From the NCBI GenBank assembly GCA_037893225.1, contig JAZGUH010000058.1:62001-126000 (forward strand): DNA of 64,000 bases, read 5' to 3'. The notes under the pieces are model-generated. The model worked only from the letters and a program-made list of their open reading frames with translations, did not search any database and was not told the origin of the DNA. Position 1 is the stretch's first letter; each line of letters starts with the position of its first letter. The position numbers and the translations under genes were made by a program. Of the stretch, positions 1-10,500 are shown one piece after another. This DNA comes from Hippasteria phrygiana. Its lineage: Eukaryota > Echinodermata > Asteroidea > Valvatida > Goniasteridae.

Positions 1-161
1 GTGACCAGTCTAATGTTTACCCCGTATCCGCGTATACATGTGTATGGGGTGCCCAGTCTAATTGTGAATAGTTTATTGAGGGCAATGAACAGTGACCCCG
101 TATCCGCGTATCCGGATAAGAGGTGGAGATACGAGAGGCGGGGTATTCTGCAATTGTGCCT

Positions 162-340
162 AAGTCTATGTTTCGCGGGTCAGATGCCAGGAGTCAGAGG
201 CCAATTTTTTGTTTTATAATCACTACTCACTAATTACAACACATTATACATGCTTTTTTGCGTGAACAACTCTTATAAAGATAAGGAACATTTCCAAACA
301 GCAAAATTTCATGACATTTGAAGGCAATGTGTCCCTTTAA
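162..340 (+). mobile_element. Right-end fragment of a TTAA-flanked MITE (AGGGACACATTGC family)
   Basis: This stretch matches the right third of two full copies at 34898-35465 and 35820-36416, including the text around 'tctatgtttcgcgggtcaga'. It ends in GCAATGTGTCCCT followed by TTAA at 337-340. The left end is missing, so it is a truncated copy. The TTAA flank and the terminal repeat point to a Kolobok- or piggyBac-type non-autonomous element; no transposase is present. Confidence 0.7.
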
Positions 341-344
341 AGTC

Positions 345-588
345 GACTTGTCTCAACGGACGACTTGGTAAACGGTCGCGTTGTCTCGACCTGTTTTCCT
401 TCCTCCATGTCTCAACCAAGTCAACGGTCGAGTTGTCTCAACGGTCGAGTTGTCTCAACGGTCGAGTTGTCTCAACGGTCGAGTTGTCTCAACGGTCGAG
501 TTGTCTCAACGGACGGTCGAGTTGTCTCAACGGACGGTCGAGTTGTCTCAACGGACGGTCGAGTTGTCTCAACGGTCGAGTTGTCCGA
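345..588. repeat. 17-bp minisatellite (ggtcgagttgtctcaac)
   Basis: A 17-bp unit, GGTCGAGTTGTCTCAAC, repeats about eight to ten times. Three central copies carry an extra GGAC, giving a 21-bp variant. Because 17 and 21 are not multiples of three, several overlapping reading frames stay open through it; these are not genes. Confidence 0.9.
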
Positions 589-1039
589 CATCCCGCGTTG
601 GAATCGTTAACAGTTACCGAAACAATCCTACCTTGATTGTATCGAGTGGATGACCAGCCACTACGAGACACACTCCACCAAAGCCACCAGCGAGGAAGTT
701 TTTTGCGGGACTTATTTCGGCAGACATCTTTTAAATGGCTTTTTGACAAAACTTTTAAATTCTGAACGATTTCGAAGGAACAGTTCCACAATGTTCGACC
801 TTCGACGCGACCGTGAATGAGTCACAACTTTTCAATTGGCCACAGTCTGACAATTGGTGGCGCTATGTTGTGCGGTATGGGCATCCGGCAGCAAGCAGAC
901 TTTCATTATTTCTCACTTTTTCAGACGCATTGCGTCCGAGACAAGACGGCACGAACGTAAACGAAAGTAGCCTCGGGACTTTTTATTTTAAATTGAAATT
1001 ATTCTCATTCCTTAATTTTAAGTAATTAATTTGTTTTGG
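589..1039. other. Unassigned non-coding stretch
   Basis: No coding exon, RNA gene or terminal inverted repeat is recognised here. It probably lies within an RBSN intron, because the gene continues leftward on the minus strand. Confidence 0.4.
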
Positions 1040-1101
1040 CGGTGGAAGAGAGGGAGGAGGGAAGGGGGAGAGGGAAGGGGAGGGGGGAGGGGGGAGGTGG
1101 G
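1040..1101 (+). repeat. G-rich polypurine tract
   Basis: About 60 bases are almost purely A and G, with many runs of three to six G. The tract could form a G-quadruplex or triplex on the plus strand. It is low-complexity sequence with no coding meaning. Confidence 0.8.
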
Positions 1102-2197
1102 GTGTCCTCCTAATGGAATAATAGCCCTGATTTTTCCCCTGCCCACTTTTGCCCCAAATGATATCACTGATTGTTTTCCCACTGTGTAATTGTTGTAGGG
1201 GGTTCATTTTAATTACTCCTGCAAACTAAGGTTAAACAAATTCCATTACACAGTGGTATGTATTTGGACATCCCTTCCCTTCCCCCATTTATTCAAGGCA
1301 TCTGCTTTGACTTTTATACTAACTTTTCTTCCACTTCAAAAATAGTGAACTTTGGAAGTTCAATTAAGGCCAAGTAAAAAAATACCATTTGATCGTCCGG
1401 GTTTTTTTTTTCAAAGAGGATGAGGCCCTGTTATTTGTTATTTTTTCCAAGATGGCCTTCAAACATTTAAATTAAAAATGGGTGCCAAATTTGCAGTTCA
1501 AATTTACCGCCAGCTTATTAGCTATTAATTCTACTAGTAAGTTGTGTCAAAATATCTTAAACATTGTGTATTTTATTAAAGTACAATTATTTATGCATGT
1601 TCTTTTCAATTGCATTTTCACTTCAACAAACCATTCAGCCCGCATGTCGCGAATGCAAGTGAACTGCCGCCCTCGTTGGCTTTGTAGGAAATGAAATCCA
1701 TTCGAAAGAATGGTGCCAAGATAAAGCAAAATATATGAAAAATCTAGCTTTTTTTTAGGAAAAAAAAGGGTAGCTTCAAAAAAGGATGCGGGCGGGATGA
1801 TCAACTGGCGTTTGATATATCAGGACAGTTTGATATATCGTCGACTTCTTGCATCTTCCCCATAACTTCTTTCCCTAATTGATTCACACTGCATTGCATC
1901 ACTTTATTTAAATGTTCGTGTTAGTTATTCTGTTTACTTTTGTTCCCTAATGAACATTTTGCTTCAACAGAAATTATGGAAACAATTAAATGTATACCTG
2001 GGTTGCTGGGACCAGCTTGTAACATGTACAAAACTGGATCTTGCAATATACAAAGGACTTCAACAACAAAAAGAAACAGAGAAAACGACATGAGACTTTT
2101 GCTCTTTATCAGTATTCTGTTGGAGTGCTCTTTAGATCTCAAGTAAAATGTATACATTTTTAAAGAAATTATTACAACTACAAGTACTTCATTTTCA
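1102..2197. other. Unassigned non-coding stretch
   Basis: AT-rich sequence with short A and T runs. Short open frames on both strands have no recognisable domain and no convincing splice signals. Nothing further is seen. Confidence 0.4.
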
Positions 2198-2362
2198 GGG
2201 ATGTAGTCGAGTCCATCACAAGTCCCTGCAAGTCCATCACAACCACTCTAGTCCTAATTCCAATCACAAGCTATTCAAATGAGCTTTGACAAAGGCATTC
2301 CTTTGTTCATCTAGTTACTTGTGACCGGCTTTATGAAAGGACTTACAGGGACTCGACTACAG
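2198..2362. mobile_element. Short foldback MITE (GTCGAGTCC ends)
   Basis: The left end reads GATGTAGTCGAGTCCATCAC and the right end GGGACTCGACTACAGCTCC, forming a terminal inverted repeat around TAGTCGAGTCC. The interior shares the 'acaaaggcattcctttgt' segment with the larger copy at 11455-11818 in the opposite orientation. No coding capacity. Confidence 0.7.
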
Positions 2363-3060
2363 CTCCGTTCATTTTATGGATTTACATTGTCCTCATTCCT
2401 TACATTCTGCGTGCAACCGTGAAGGATGCTCAGTAAAGTAAAATAGAAAGGAGAAAAAAAGAGAAAACAAAGAACAAACACCCAAACAAACACCCCAACA
2501 AACAAGGAAAAAGAACCTGCTTTCAAACTCCCTTTGATGAGTATGATTCCTTATTCATTCCACCCCCCCCCCCCCCCCCCCCCCCTCACAACTTGTACCG
2601 TGCAAACGTATTCATTAGTTACTATTACTAGTTTTTGCATTAATAAAATATTTATGAAGTATAAAATTACATAAAAATGGCAAGCGACCCGAGACATAAT
2701 GACACTGCACTTTGTCCACGGTCTTTATGCATGGTTTCTATAGGAATGATCCTCTCATGTACATAACCCAGATGGGTGACCAAAATGTAACATTATTATC
2801 TCTATTACAATGTACATTCCCTATAAAAAGAGTAAAGATTCATATACAGGTACTGGTATACAGGTGCACGGGTACAAACAAAATTACCATGCTTTTATTA
2901 GACTTCCACTGTTTTGGCCTCGTTTAACTCCAAATTTAACAGGGTTCACAGGCAGATTGTGTTTTCAGTCCTTGCTCAAACGTTTTTTCCCCCCCTGATA
3001 AACCACTGTAGGTTGTCTTCTCTAAATATACTAAACAAATTCTGTATGTTATTTGATTGC
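2363..3060. other. Unassigned stretch with a poly-C run
   Basis: It holds a run of about 24 C at 2562-2585 and scattered A-rich sequence. No exon or transposon end is recognised. Confidence 0.5.
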
Positions 3061-3064
3061 CCTC

Positions 3065-3345
3065 TTATATTTATTTATTTATTTGTTTTTATTTTTTTAT
3101 TTTATTATTTGGCATTCAGCCGGGTTTGCCCACAAAAGTCTTTCGACAATATTTCCAGTGGGGTCCCATAGTAGAAGATGAGGAAGGAAGTTACAGTTTT
3201 AGAAGTGGGAGGAAAACCCAAGAGAATAATTCTGGAATCAGGTAGGGACTGAAAACCCAATCCACATGTTGGCCTCAGCCGGGATTCGAAACGGGGTCAC
3301 AGTGGTGGAAGGTGAGGAAAGTACCACTACACCAACCTGATTCCC
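3065..3345 (-). mobile_element. tRNA-derived SINE
   Basis: Read on the minus strand, it opens with an A-box-like TGGTGTAGTGGTA (3322-3334). A B-box-like GTTTCGAATCCC follows (3281-3292), the order of an internal Pol III promoter. The element ends in an A-rich tail with repeated AAAT at about 3065-3110. This is the expected layout of a tRNA-derived retroposon. The tRNA part is too degenerate to name an amino acid. Confidence 0.7.
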
Positions 3346-3501
3346 CCATATATAGGTATATATATCACTCTTAGCATTGTATTTTTATTCAAATTTGCAT
3401 ACATTTGCATACCAAGTGCAAACAGTTACTAACAGTAACTGAGGCACTTGAAAAGCTCCTTGGTCCTAATACAATAAACCAATAATAAATATATGGTTGC
3501 T

Positions 3502-3543
<42 letters not shown>

Positions 3544-4210
3544 GGCTTAGAGATAAACATATTTAAATGCTAAAAACTGATCATTTGTTCACGATTACTG
3601 GCATATGTATATAAACGCCATGGTATTTGTGACAGATTAAAATACCATGAAGATTATCATAGAAACAATGTAATAAGATAATCATATCCATTTTAAGTAC
3701 ACTCTGAAATTTATTAAAGGCGCACTTTTTAGGACTGAGTTGATATTCTCAAATAAATTTCAAACTAAACGGAAACAATAGAAACAGTTTTCATGTAATA
3801 GCATGGCTCTTGGAGGTAGTTTAAACAGTGGGCCTTAGATCCATCGCATTTGTTTTATTTCATGATTGTTGGTCATTTATTTTTCTGTGTTTTCATTACT
3901 GATTTGGCATTTTTGCCAGAAAGCATGAGAAAGCAAAAGCCGTAGTATATATATTCCTGGTCAAGGGCACTGCCAAACAATATATATATATATATATATA
4001 TATAAATCATTTCTCATAGCTTGTGTGTTTAATACAACTTATCACTCGATAGGTTTTGATAAATTGGATTTTTGGCTTCATTTTGGCACCGGGACAGAGA
4101 GGGTTAAGTCTTTCCAATTACAGATATAGGGAATGTAAATAAAGTTCCTATGTTGAGTTGACTTGGCTAGAAGGCAAGGTGCAACACGGGCAGTGATCCA
4201 GCAGTCCATA
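3346..4210. other. Non-coding stretch with two microsatellites
   Basis: It contains a (TAA)n run at about 3505-3541 and a (TA)n run at about 3981-4005. Nothing else is recognised. Confidence 0.5.
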
Positions 4211-5180
4211 TACAGTAGAACGCCGCTATAACAAACGTCGCAGGATCCACAGATTTTGTATGGTATAGCGATCGCTCGGCATAGCAATTTTCAGCCGCCG
4301 GTTACTTAACCCCTTGCGTACGGATGACGCATATATATCGCCAAAAAACAGTGCCACCAGGCCAGATGACGCCATTGGCCGCTGTTTGTGCAGTTTCAAT
4401 CCATTGTTGGATTAAACAGTGCCACCAGGTTGGATGACGCCATTGGCCGTTGTTTGTGCAGTTTCAATCCATTGTTGTATTAAACAGTGCCACCAGGGCA
4501 GATGACGCCATTGGCCGCTGTTTGTGCAGTTTCAATCCATTGTTGGATTAAACAGTGCCACCAGGTTGGATGACGCCATTGGCCGTTGTTTGTGCAGTTT
4601 CAATCCATTGTTGTATTAAACAGTGCCACCAGGGCAGATGACGCCATTGGCCGCTGTTTGTGCAGTTTCAATCCATTGTTGGATTAAACAGTGCCACCAG
4701 GTTGGATGACGCCATTGGCCGTTGTTTGTGCAGTTTCAATCCATTGTTGTATTATTGTGTATATGTTACGCTTGACTGCACAAACACATTGTAGCGGTTC
4801 GCTTGGCTGCCAGAGCCGCCACGGCACCACGACGTCTCCCCTAAAATACCGTACTCATGGGGTTAAGGACGACTTTAAACATGTACCGGCCATTGAATTA
4901 TGTAATTACATTTTCATACTTTCTAAGCTTACCGAATTCTAAAGCAACAGTTGGCTTTTCCCTTCTATTCCTAGGGGAAATAATAATAGCCACCTGTCAC
5001 TCTTCAACATAAAGCTGCAGCCGGTTGGGAATTACAAACAGCCCAAATGCCAAGTACATTTTTTTAATCCATTGCCTTTTTTTTCAACGACAACGTTCGT
5101 TAAGTTTTGTACACAAAATATGGGAGCCTAGGATGGTGTTCGGTATAGCCGAATGTTCGGTATAGCGGCATTCCACTGTA
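4211..5180. mobile_element. Tc1/mariner/pogo-like MITE, interrupted
   Basis: The left end is TA-CAGTAGAACGCCGCTATA (TA at 4211-4212). The right end is TATAGCGGCATTCCACTG-TA (TA at 5179-5180). TA target duplications with CAGT termini are typical of the Tc1/mariner/pogo group. The element is split by a second transposon at 4306-4866. No transposase remains. The name of the group is inferred from the ends only. Confidence 0.7.
4306..4866 (+). mobile_element. TTAA-flanked piggyBac-like MITE with internal 68-bp dimer array
   Basis: It is bounded by TTAA at 4306-4309 and 4863-4866, with ends CCCCTTGCGTACG and GTACTCATGGGG. Inside are six 68-bp units starting at 4349, 4417, 4485, 4553, 4621 and 4689. 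They alternate between two variants, one with GGCCGCTG and 'gttggatt', the other with GGCCGTTG and 'gttgtatt'. The array therefore grew in 136-bp dimers. Copies at 18910-19130 and 8058-8287 carry no array. Assignment to piggyBac rests on TTAA and the CCC termini. Confidence 0.8.
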
Positions 5181-5730
5181 TCAACTTCCTACACTGCACG
5201 GGTTAAAGAGTTTTGGGAGGACACGCAACAGCCTACTAGTTACATATACATGTAGGTTGCTTTATAAAGCTATATAAAATTACAAGGACACTAATTTCTC
5301 CTCATTCTCTCCCACAGATACTTTTAAGCCGTCCTTGTGGCCATGTTTGGATCGACTGTGCATATATTGTGTGTATAAACTGGAAATTCAAGAATAATTA
5401 AATTATCTGAAATTGTTATGTGGCCGTTCTGCATGCGTCCCCCACTTCTGTCTGTAAACATCCAGAATTGTTGCCAGAAAGATCATAGGCTATGCTCATA
5501 TAATTGTTTGTTTATCTTGCTCAGCTTTGACCATTGCTTAGATTAAAAATGTGTTCTTTAAAGCAATACACAAATAGCAATTTGCAAACAGCCATACTCA
5601 ACTTCAAGCTCTCCATGGGCTTTTGCATAAGCGTGGATATGCCAGCAGGCTTCACTCTATAATGTTCAGTTAGTACTCGAGTAATTAGGTTACTCAGACC
5701 TTGCCTGTTTGTTGTACTCAACCTCATGTC
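5181..5730. other. Unassigned non-coding stretch
   Basis: No exon, RNA gene or transposon end is recognised. Confidence 0.35.
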
Positions 5731-5734
5731 TTAA

Positions 5735-6003
5735 GGACCCAATTTTATGAAGCAGCTATGCAGAAAATATTGGTTGGTAAATTAATGTGCTAATCAAAAA
5801 TCAGGGACTAATTTCTTGGAGCTGCTAAGCACAAAAAATTGCTTAGCATGAAAATTCTTCCTTGAATATCAACCAAACTTTCATGTGACTGTGACTGCTT
5901 GTGGCTGGTATACAGCCGTTTCTAGCTTAGCATGAAAATGACATGAACATCTGGATGGGAACCTGTTTTTACTAAGCGAGACATTTTGTGCTAAGCAGCT
6001 CCA
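5735..6003. mobile_element. MITE with GGAGCTGCTAAGCACAAAA repeats
   Basis: GGAGCTGCTAAGCACAAAA at about 5818 is inverted against TTTGTGCTAAGCAGCTCC at about 5985-6002. The left margin reads GGACCCAATTTTATGAAGC, related to the ends of the element at 12311-12560. Non-coding. Confidence 0.6.
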
Positions 6004-6962
6004 CATAATAAGCCAGTTCAGGATCTCAAAGGTAAAAGGTTATTCGGGATAAAATTGCTGACGTAATGTCATGCGATGTTATGCGAATGCCCATTCTGAT
6101 TGAATTTAACACGTGCGCATTGTGAGACCACCTTTTGCGTTCACACGCTCACGTTAGGTCATGCGGGTCATTCGGACAAAATGTCATTGTGCACATGCGC
6201 AGTTGAAATAGCCACATGACATTTTGGCTGGTGTGTTCAAGGAATTGCGTGCAAAGAAAATCCATGAATTTGGCTCTATGATTGGGGTTTAATTGCAGGT
6301 TCCAATGCATAATTAATGTGGTGGATTAGTGACATGCAGGTACATGTACATGTACCAAAACACTGTCTGTCTCCTTAATCTCCCATTAAGGCAATGAAGG
6401 AGGCACCGTACAGAAGGCATTTGTCCTTTTAGCATGTGGATGCGGGCATGAGCGTTTCACACTAGTTTGTATTTCATCGACTCCCCAGATGGCCAGTAAA
6501 TTCCTAACTTCCTCCTCACTGAAAATAATTCCTGAGATTCCGGGAACACAATGACCAACACAAAAGAGGGGAGGGGGGGCAATCCCTCTGCCACATATTG
6601 TGCTTCGTATGGCACTGCGTTTTCGGCCAAGCTTTGACATGACCTTTGGAATTCTTTTGTAAATTACGTCGGGACCAACCGTTTCTCAACCCGTGTTGTA
6701 CGAAACCCCGCACGCGGGGGTGAGAATGTGCGATGTTTCACACTAGCCATTTCGCCCCGGGGCCACCCCCCGAGATAGGTCTCGCCCATGGAGCAGGGGT
6801 GATTCGCCCCGGGATTTTGGCCACCCCCGAGATTTTGTCTAGTGTGAAAAGGCCTTAGGTTTGTGCTAAAACCTTGATTGCCTCCTATAACCCATATAAC
6901 AGGGCTTACTAAAAGGCAGGGTACAATAGTTAACTGTCAACTGTCCAGGCAAGTACTAATAC
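6004..6962. other. Intron sequence downstream of RBSN exon 8
   Basis: No further RBSN exon was found. The segment 6700-6856 is GC-rich and contains repeated CGCCCCGGG/CCACCCCCGAG text between two CACACTAG words, suggesting a degraded inverted-repeat element. No AATAAA on the minus strand was seen here, which argues against RBSN ending at exon 8. Confidence 0.4.
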
Positions 6963-7538
6963 CTTGATTGCCTACCATACTCCATCTCCAGCTCTCTCAA
7001 ATTTTCCTCCAACATCCCGACTTCATCCATTTTTTTCATCTCCCTGGCCTGCTTGATGTAATTCCTGATAATGTTCATCTGCTGCACCATGGGATTGTCG
7101 GAGGATGCCATCAGTTCTGCCTCACTCACGGCCGATGGCTTCCACCCTCCCTCCAATTGCTTAGCTCCATGAGAGGAGCTTTTGGTCGGCGAGGTGTCCT
7201 GCTTGTTTTTGCCCAAGTTAAGGTTCAAATTCAGTGGCCAGCTGGGAATACGGACATGACCCTTCTTCACACTCTCCACTGTCTTCTGTTCTCGTTTCTC
7301 CTGGATGAGTCTTTCTTGACGCTGGGCCTCGAGCTCCGCCTCCTTCTCCTCCTGGATGCGACGGGAGATGGCAGCTCTCCGTTTCACCTTCAGCTTCTCC
7401 AATTCCTCCTTGGTGGGCAGGGTGACCATGGTGTGCATGTTGGCTTGAAGGAAGAGGGTGCAGTGGTTGCGGATCTTCTGGAACAACCTCTGGTCGGTAG
7501 GACTTGAGGTGGATGTAGCTAGTGCCAGGATTTTCTTG
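6963..7538 (-). CDS. RBSN: RBSN coding exon 8 (coiled and Rab4-binding region)
   Basis: The acceptor is TTGTTCTCAG|C. The donor AATCAAG|GTATTAG is followed at once by an in-frame stop (TAG at 6956-6958) if unspliced. It encodes SKKILALATST, then MVTLPTKEELEKLKVKRR. A long acidic/basic coiled stretch and the conserved KMDEVGMLEENLRELEMEYG follow. An antisense frame across 6968-7507 is only a shadow of this exon. Confidence 0.92.
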
Positions 7539-10500
7539 CTGAGAACAAAGAGTTGGTATCAAGATTAAGATACCTTTACAGTGAAAAGTCTACACATAAT
7601 AGCAATCATTTCTCAAGATGGTATTCTTTTATGAATGTCAATACATAAATGTAATCCAGAATGGGGAATCAAGTATCAGAGACTGCAGGAGGCAAAAAAT
7701 CCCTCTGCCAGCCAGGTTTGTCACAGGCATTTGTGGTTTGTCACAGGCAATTATTGAAAACAGAAAGTGTCTCATTATAGAGGAAATGAGACAACATATA
7801 CGACTCACCATACTATTCAAAATATTGGATAATGAACTGGCTATCAACGGGTATGATTACTTTAGACCAAAAGCCATCTAGAGCACACCGATGGCACAAC
7901 AAACAACTTGTTACATAACCCAGTTAATACAAACATTAAGCAGCAATCATTTTTCTCAGAGTCAACTGATATGTAGAGTTCACTGCCTCAATCAACTGTC
8001 AGTACTCCCATCTATTTCAGTTTTCCAGTCAATGATCACCCAGGGAAATCAGCCCTCTTAACCCCTTGCGTACGGTTGACCCAAATACGTGCAGATTAAA
8101 AAATTGCCACCTGGCCGGTTGACGTCTATACATGCAAATTTCTGCATTTTCAATCCATTATTGGGGTATTGTGTACGTTATGCTTGGCTGCACAAGCCTA
8201 TTATTTCCGTTTCGCTTGGCTGCATAACCCGGCCTGGCACTCCAACGCCCCATGAAATACCCGGTATGCCCGGGTTCAAGGGGTTAAATGTACACCACTC
8301 CCATCATCAAGCCTCGTGTTATTTTCCCAAGAGGAAGTTCTAGGTTTGAATCTATAAGGTACAAGGTACGTACATTGTCTCTATCCCAACCCCTGGATTC
8401 TATCACTGACGGGTATTATTCAACAGTCGGAGTGACACACCCCTTTGGTGATAGTGTTCTATTTCACTTTTGTCTTTCTCCTAGGCAGCCCAGATTTTTG
8501 TTCCGTCCGTTGTTTCTTGGTCTCCTGTTTGTCCGGTTGTCTCCTGTTTCCTTGTGTTTTCGTTTATCTGCTGGTTTTTCATGGTTTGTAGTGCGTTTTT
8601 GTTTTTGTTTTGGTTTGCAGTGCGTTTTGTTTTGCATTTTTGTAGTGCGTTTTTTTCTTTACCGTGTTATATTTTCTGTGTACTTTTTCCGTTTTCCGTG
8701 CAATTCCTTGTCCTATATTATTTAATGTGTATTTTTTTGTGAATTGCCTGAATGAAGTATTATTATTATTTTCCTCAATTGCCGGATAGGGCGACACATA
8801 ATCCTGGAAAAGAGTGGGTTAGGGTGACCTGGTCGAATAGGGCGACACATAACTGTCGCCCTATTGTAAAAGTCGCCCCTTTGGAGTGTCTTTTAGTAAG
8901 GCGCGTGGGGAAAGTGCTCTAAATGGGCGACACTCGTGTCGCCCCAATAAGGTAATTTCGGGAAGAGTCGCCCATTTGCCGCATCCAGGAGATTTATTAT
9001 TTTTCTCAATTGCCGGTTAGGGCGACACATAATCCTGGAAAAGAGTGGGTTAGGGTGACCTGGTCGAATAGGGCGACACATAACTGTCGCCCTATTGTAA
9101 AAGTCGCCCCTTTGGAGTATTTTTTAGTAAGGCGCGTGGGGAAAGTGCTCTAAAATAGAGTTATTTCAGAAAGAGTCGCCCATTTGCCGCATCCAGGAGA
9201 TTTATTATTATTATTATTATTATTATTATAACAACATCTTACCTAACTGCATCGATCAGGTCAAAACTCTTCAATATTTTGGTTCTATCCCTCTCCAGTA
9301 CATCCCGGCTACTGCTGGAGCTGCCTAACCTGGAAAAAAAAAAAATGGTTGGAATCAGAAGTTATTTTCTATTAGATATATCTTTTGAATTTCCAAAGTA
9401 ATATACCTGTAGCGTTAATATATTTTGGGGGTTAGAACCTTTCTTTTTGGGGGGCGGGGGGATTCTTACAGAATTTTTGTATTCCAAATGCATCTGAAGT
9501 CCTAATTTATGTTTATAATCTATGAATAGGGTGTTATAAAACGAATAGGGTGTTATAAAACAAATATGGACCGTTTTCACTTGTCACACAGTAAAACTAG
9601 CCTCCCTTGGTGATTCCCAGTGTGTTGTATTCTTCCCTCGGCTGGGCCTCAGGAAACGTGGAAGGCTCCAAAATTAACTTGATGAGAGGCTAGTTTTACC
9701 GTGCATCGCTCTTACACAGTCCATATTTGTATAATACAGCGAAATCGATTTTGAGTTCGACTTTAATAACCGGAGTTACCGGTCCGAAATTTTGAGTTTA
9801 ATAGCGTGGGCATGTTTATAAATGTACATGATTTTTTATTCTTTTGAGGGGAATAAATGTTTACTTCAAGTTGAACAGGTTTTCGAGTTAACCGGTTTTG
9901 ACTTATCGAGATTTCACTGTATACACAGAGAAGGTATGAAAATGGTGTGTTGATGACTGCTTGTTTAGATATAACTTGTGTAAGTTTCATCAAAGTAACA
10001 GTTTGATAATCCAAATGCATGCACCTTCTGCACAGTACTCACAGTAATGATTCCACTTTAGGGTTGTACACCGACAACTGCGCTATGACGTGATTCTTGA
10101 CTTCTGTTAGCCTCTGCCGAAAAGACATATTTAAAAAAACAAAATCAAGAAGCATCTCGAACAGAAAGTGGTCCGACTTAATATCTTCTTTGTGCAGAAA
10201 AAACATTTCAACATAATGTTATCTTCTTTGCAGGTTTTATATTAAAACTGAAAATTTATACTCTCTCCCTGGGGGTAATAAATAAATGCCTGCAGCCTCA
10301 ATCCTTCAGAATCCTCCGATTCCCTACCAGAAAAACCAAGGTGATCCGTGGATCACACGTGTCGCCTTTTTTTTTGGTCACTGCATCGCATTTGCAACTT
10401 TTCAAATGAGAGCAATTTTACATTTTAAGCCTATTCTATAACTTGACCTCAAATGACCTTTGACTTCAGTATGCGACCTTTCACATCACCATCTTATGAG

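Noticed and set aside
4691..4942. 83-codon frame over the 68-bp dimer array
   Set aside because: Lies across MITE repeat sequence; a frame through repeats, not a gene.
6956..6962. RBSN ending at exon 8 with the in-frame TAG
   Set aside because: The exon meets a good donor just before the stop, no poly-A signal follows on the minus strand for about 900 bases, and known Rabenosyn-5 proteins continue for more than 250 residues.
6968..7507. 179-codon plus-strand frame
   Set aside because: Antisense shadow of RBSN exon 8.
8288..8742. Hydrophobic frames of 145 and 62 codons
   Set aside because: T-rich intron sequence read in a favourable frame; no start context, domain or splice support.
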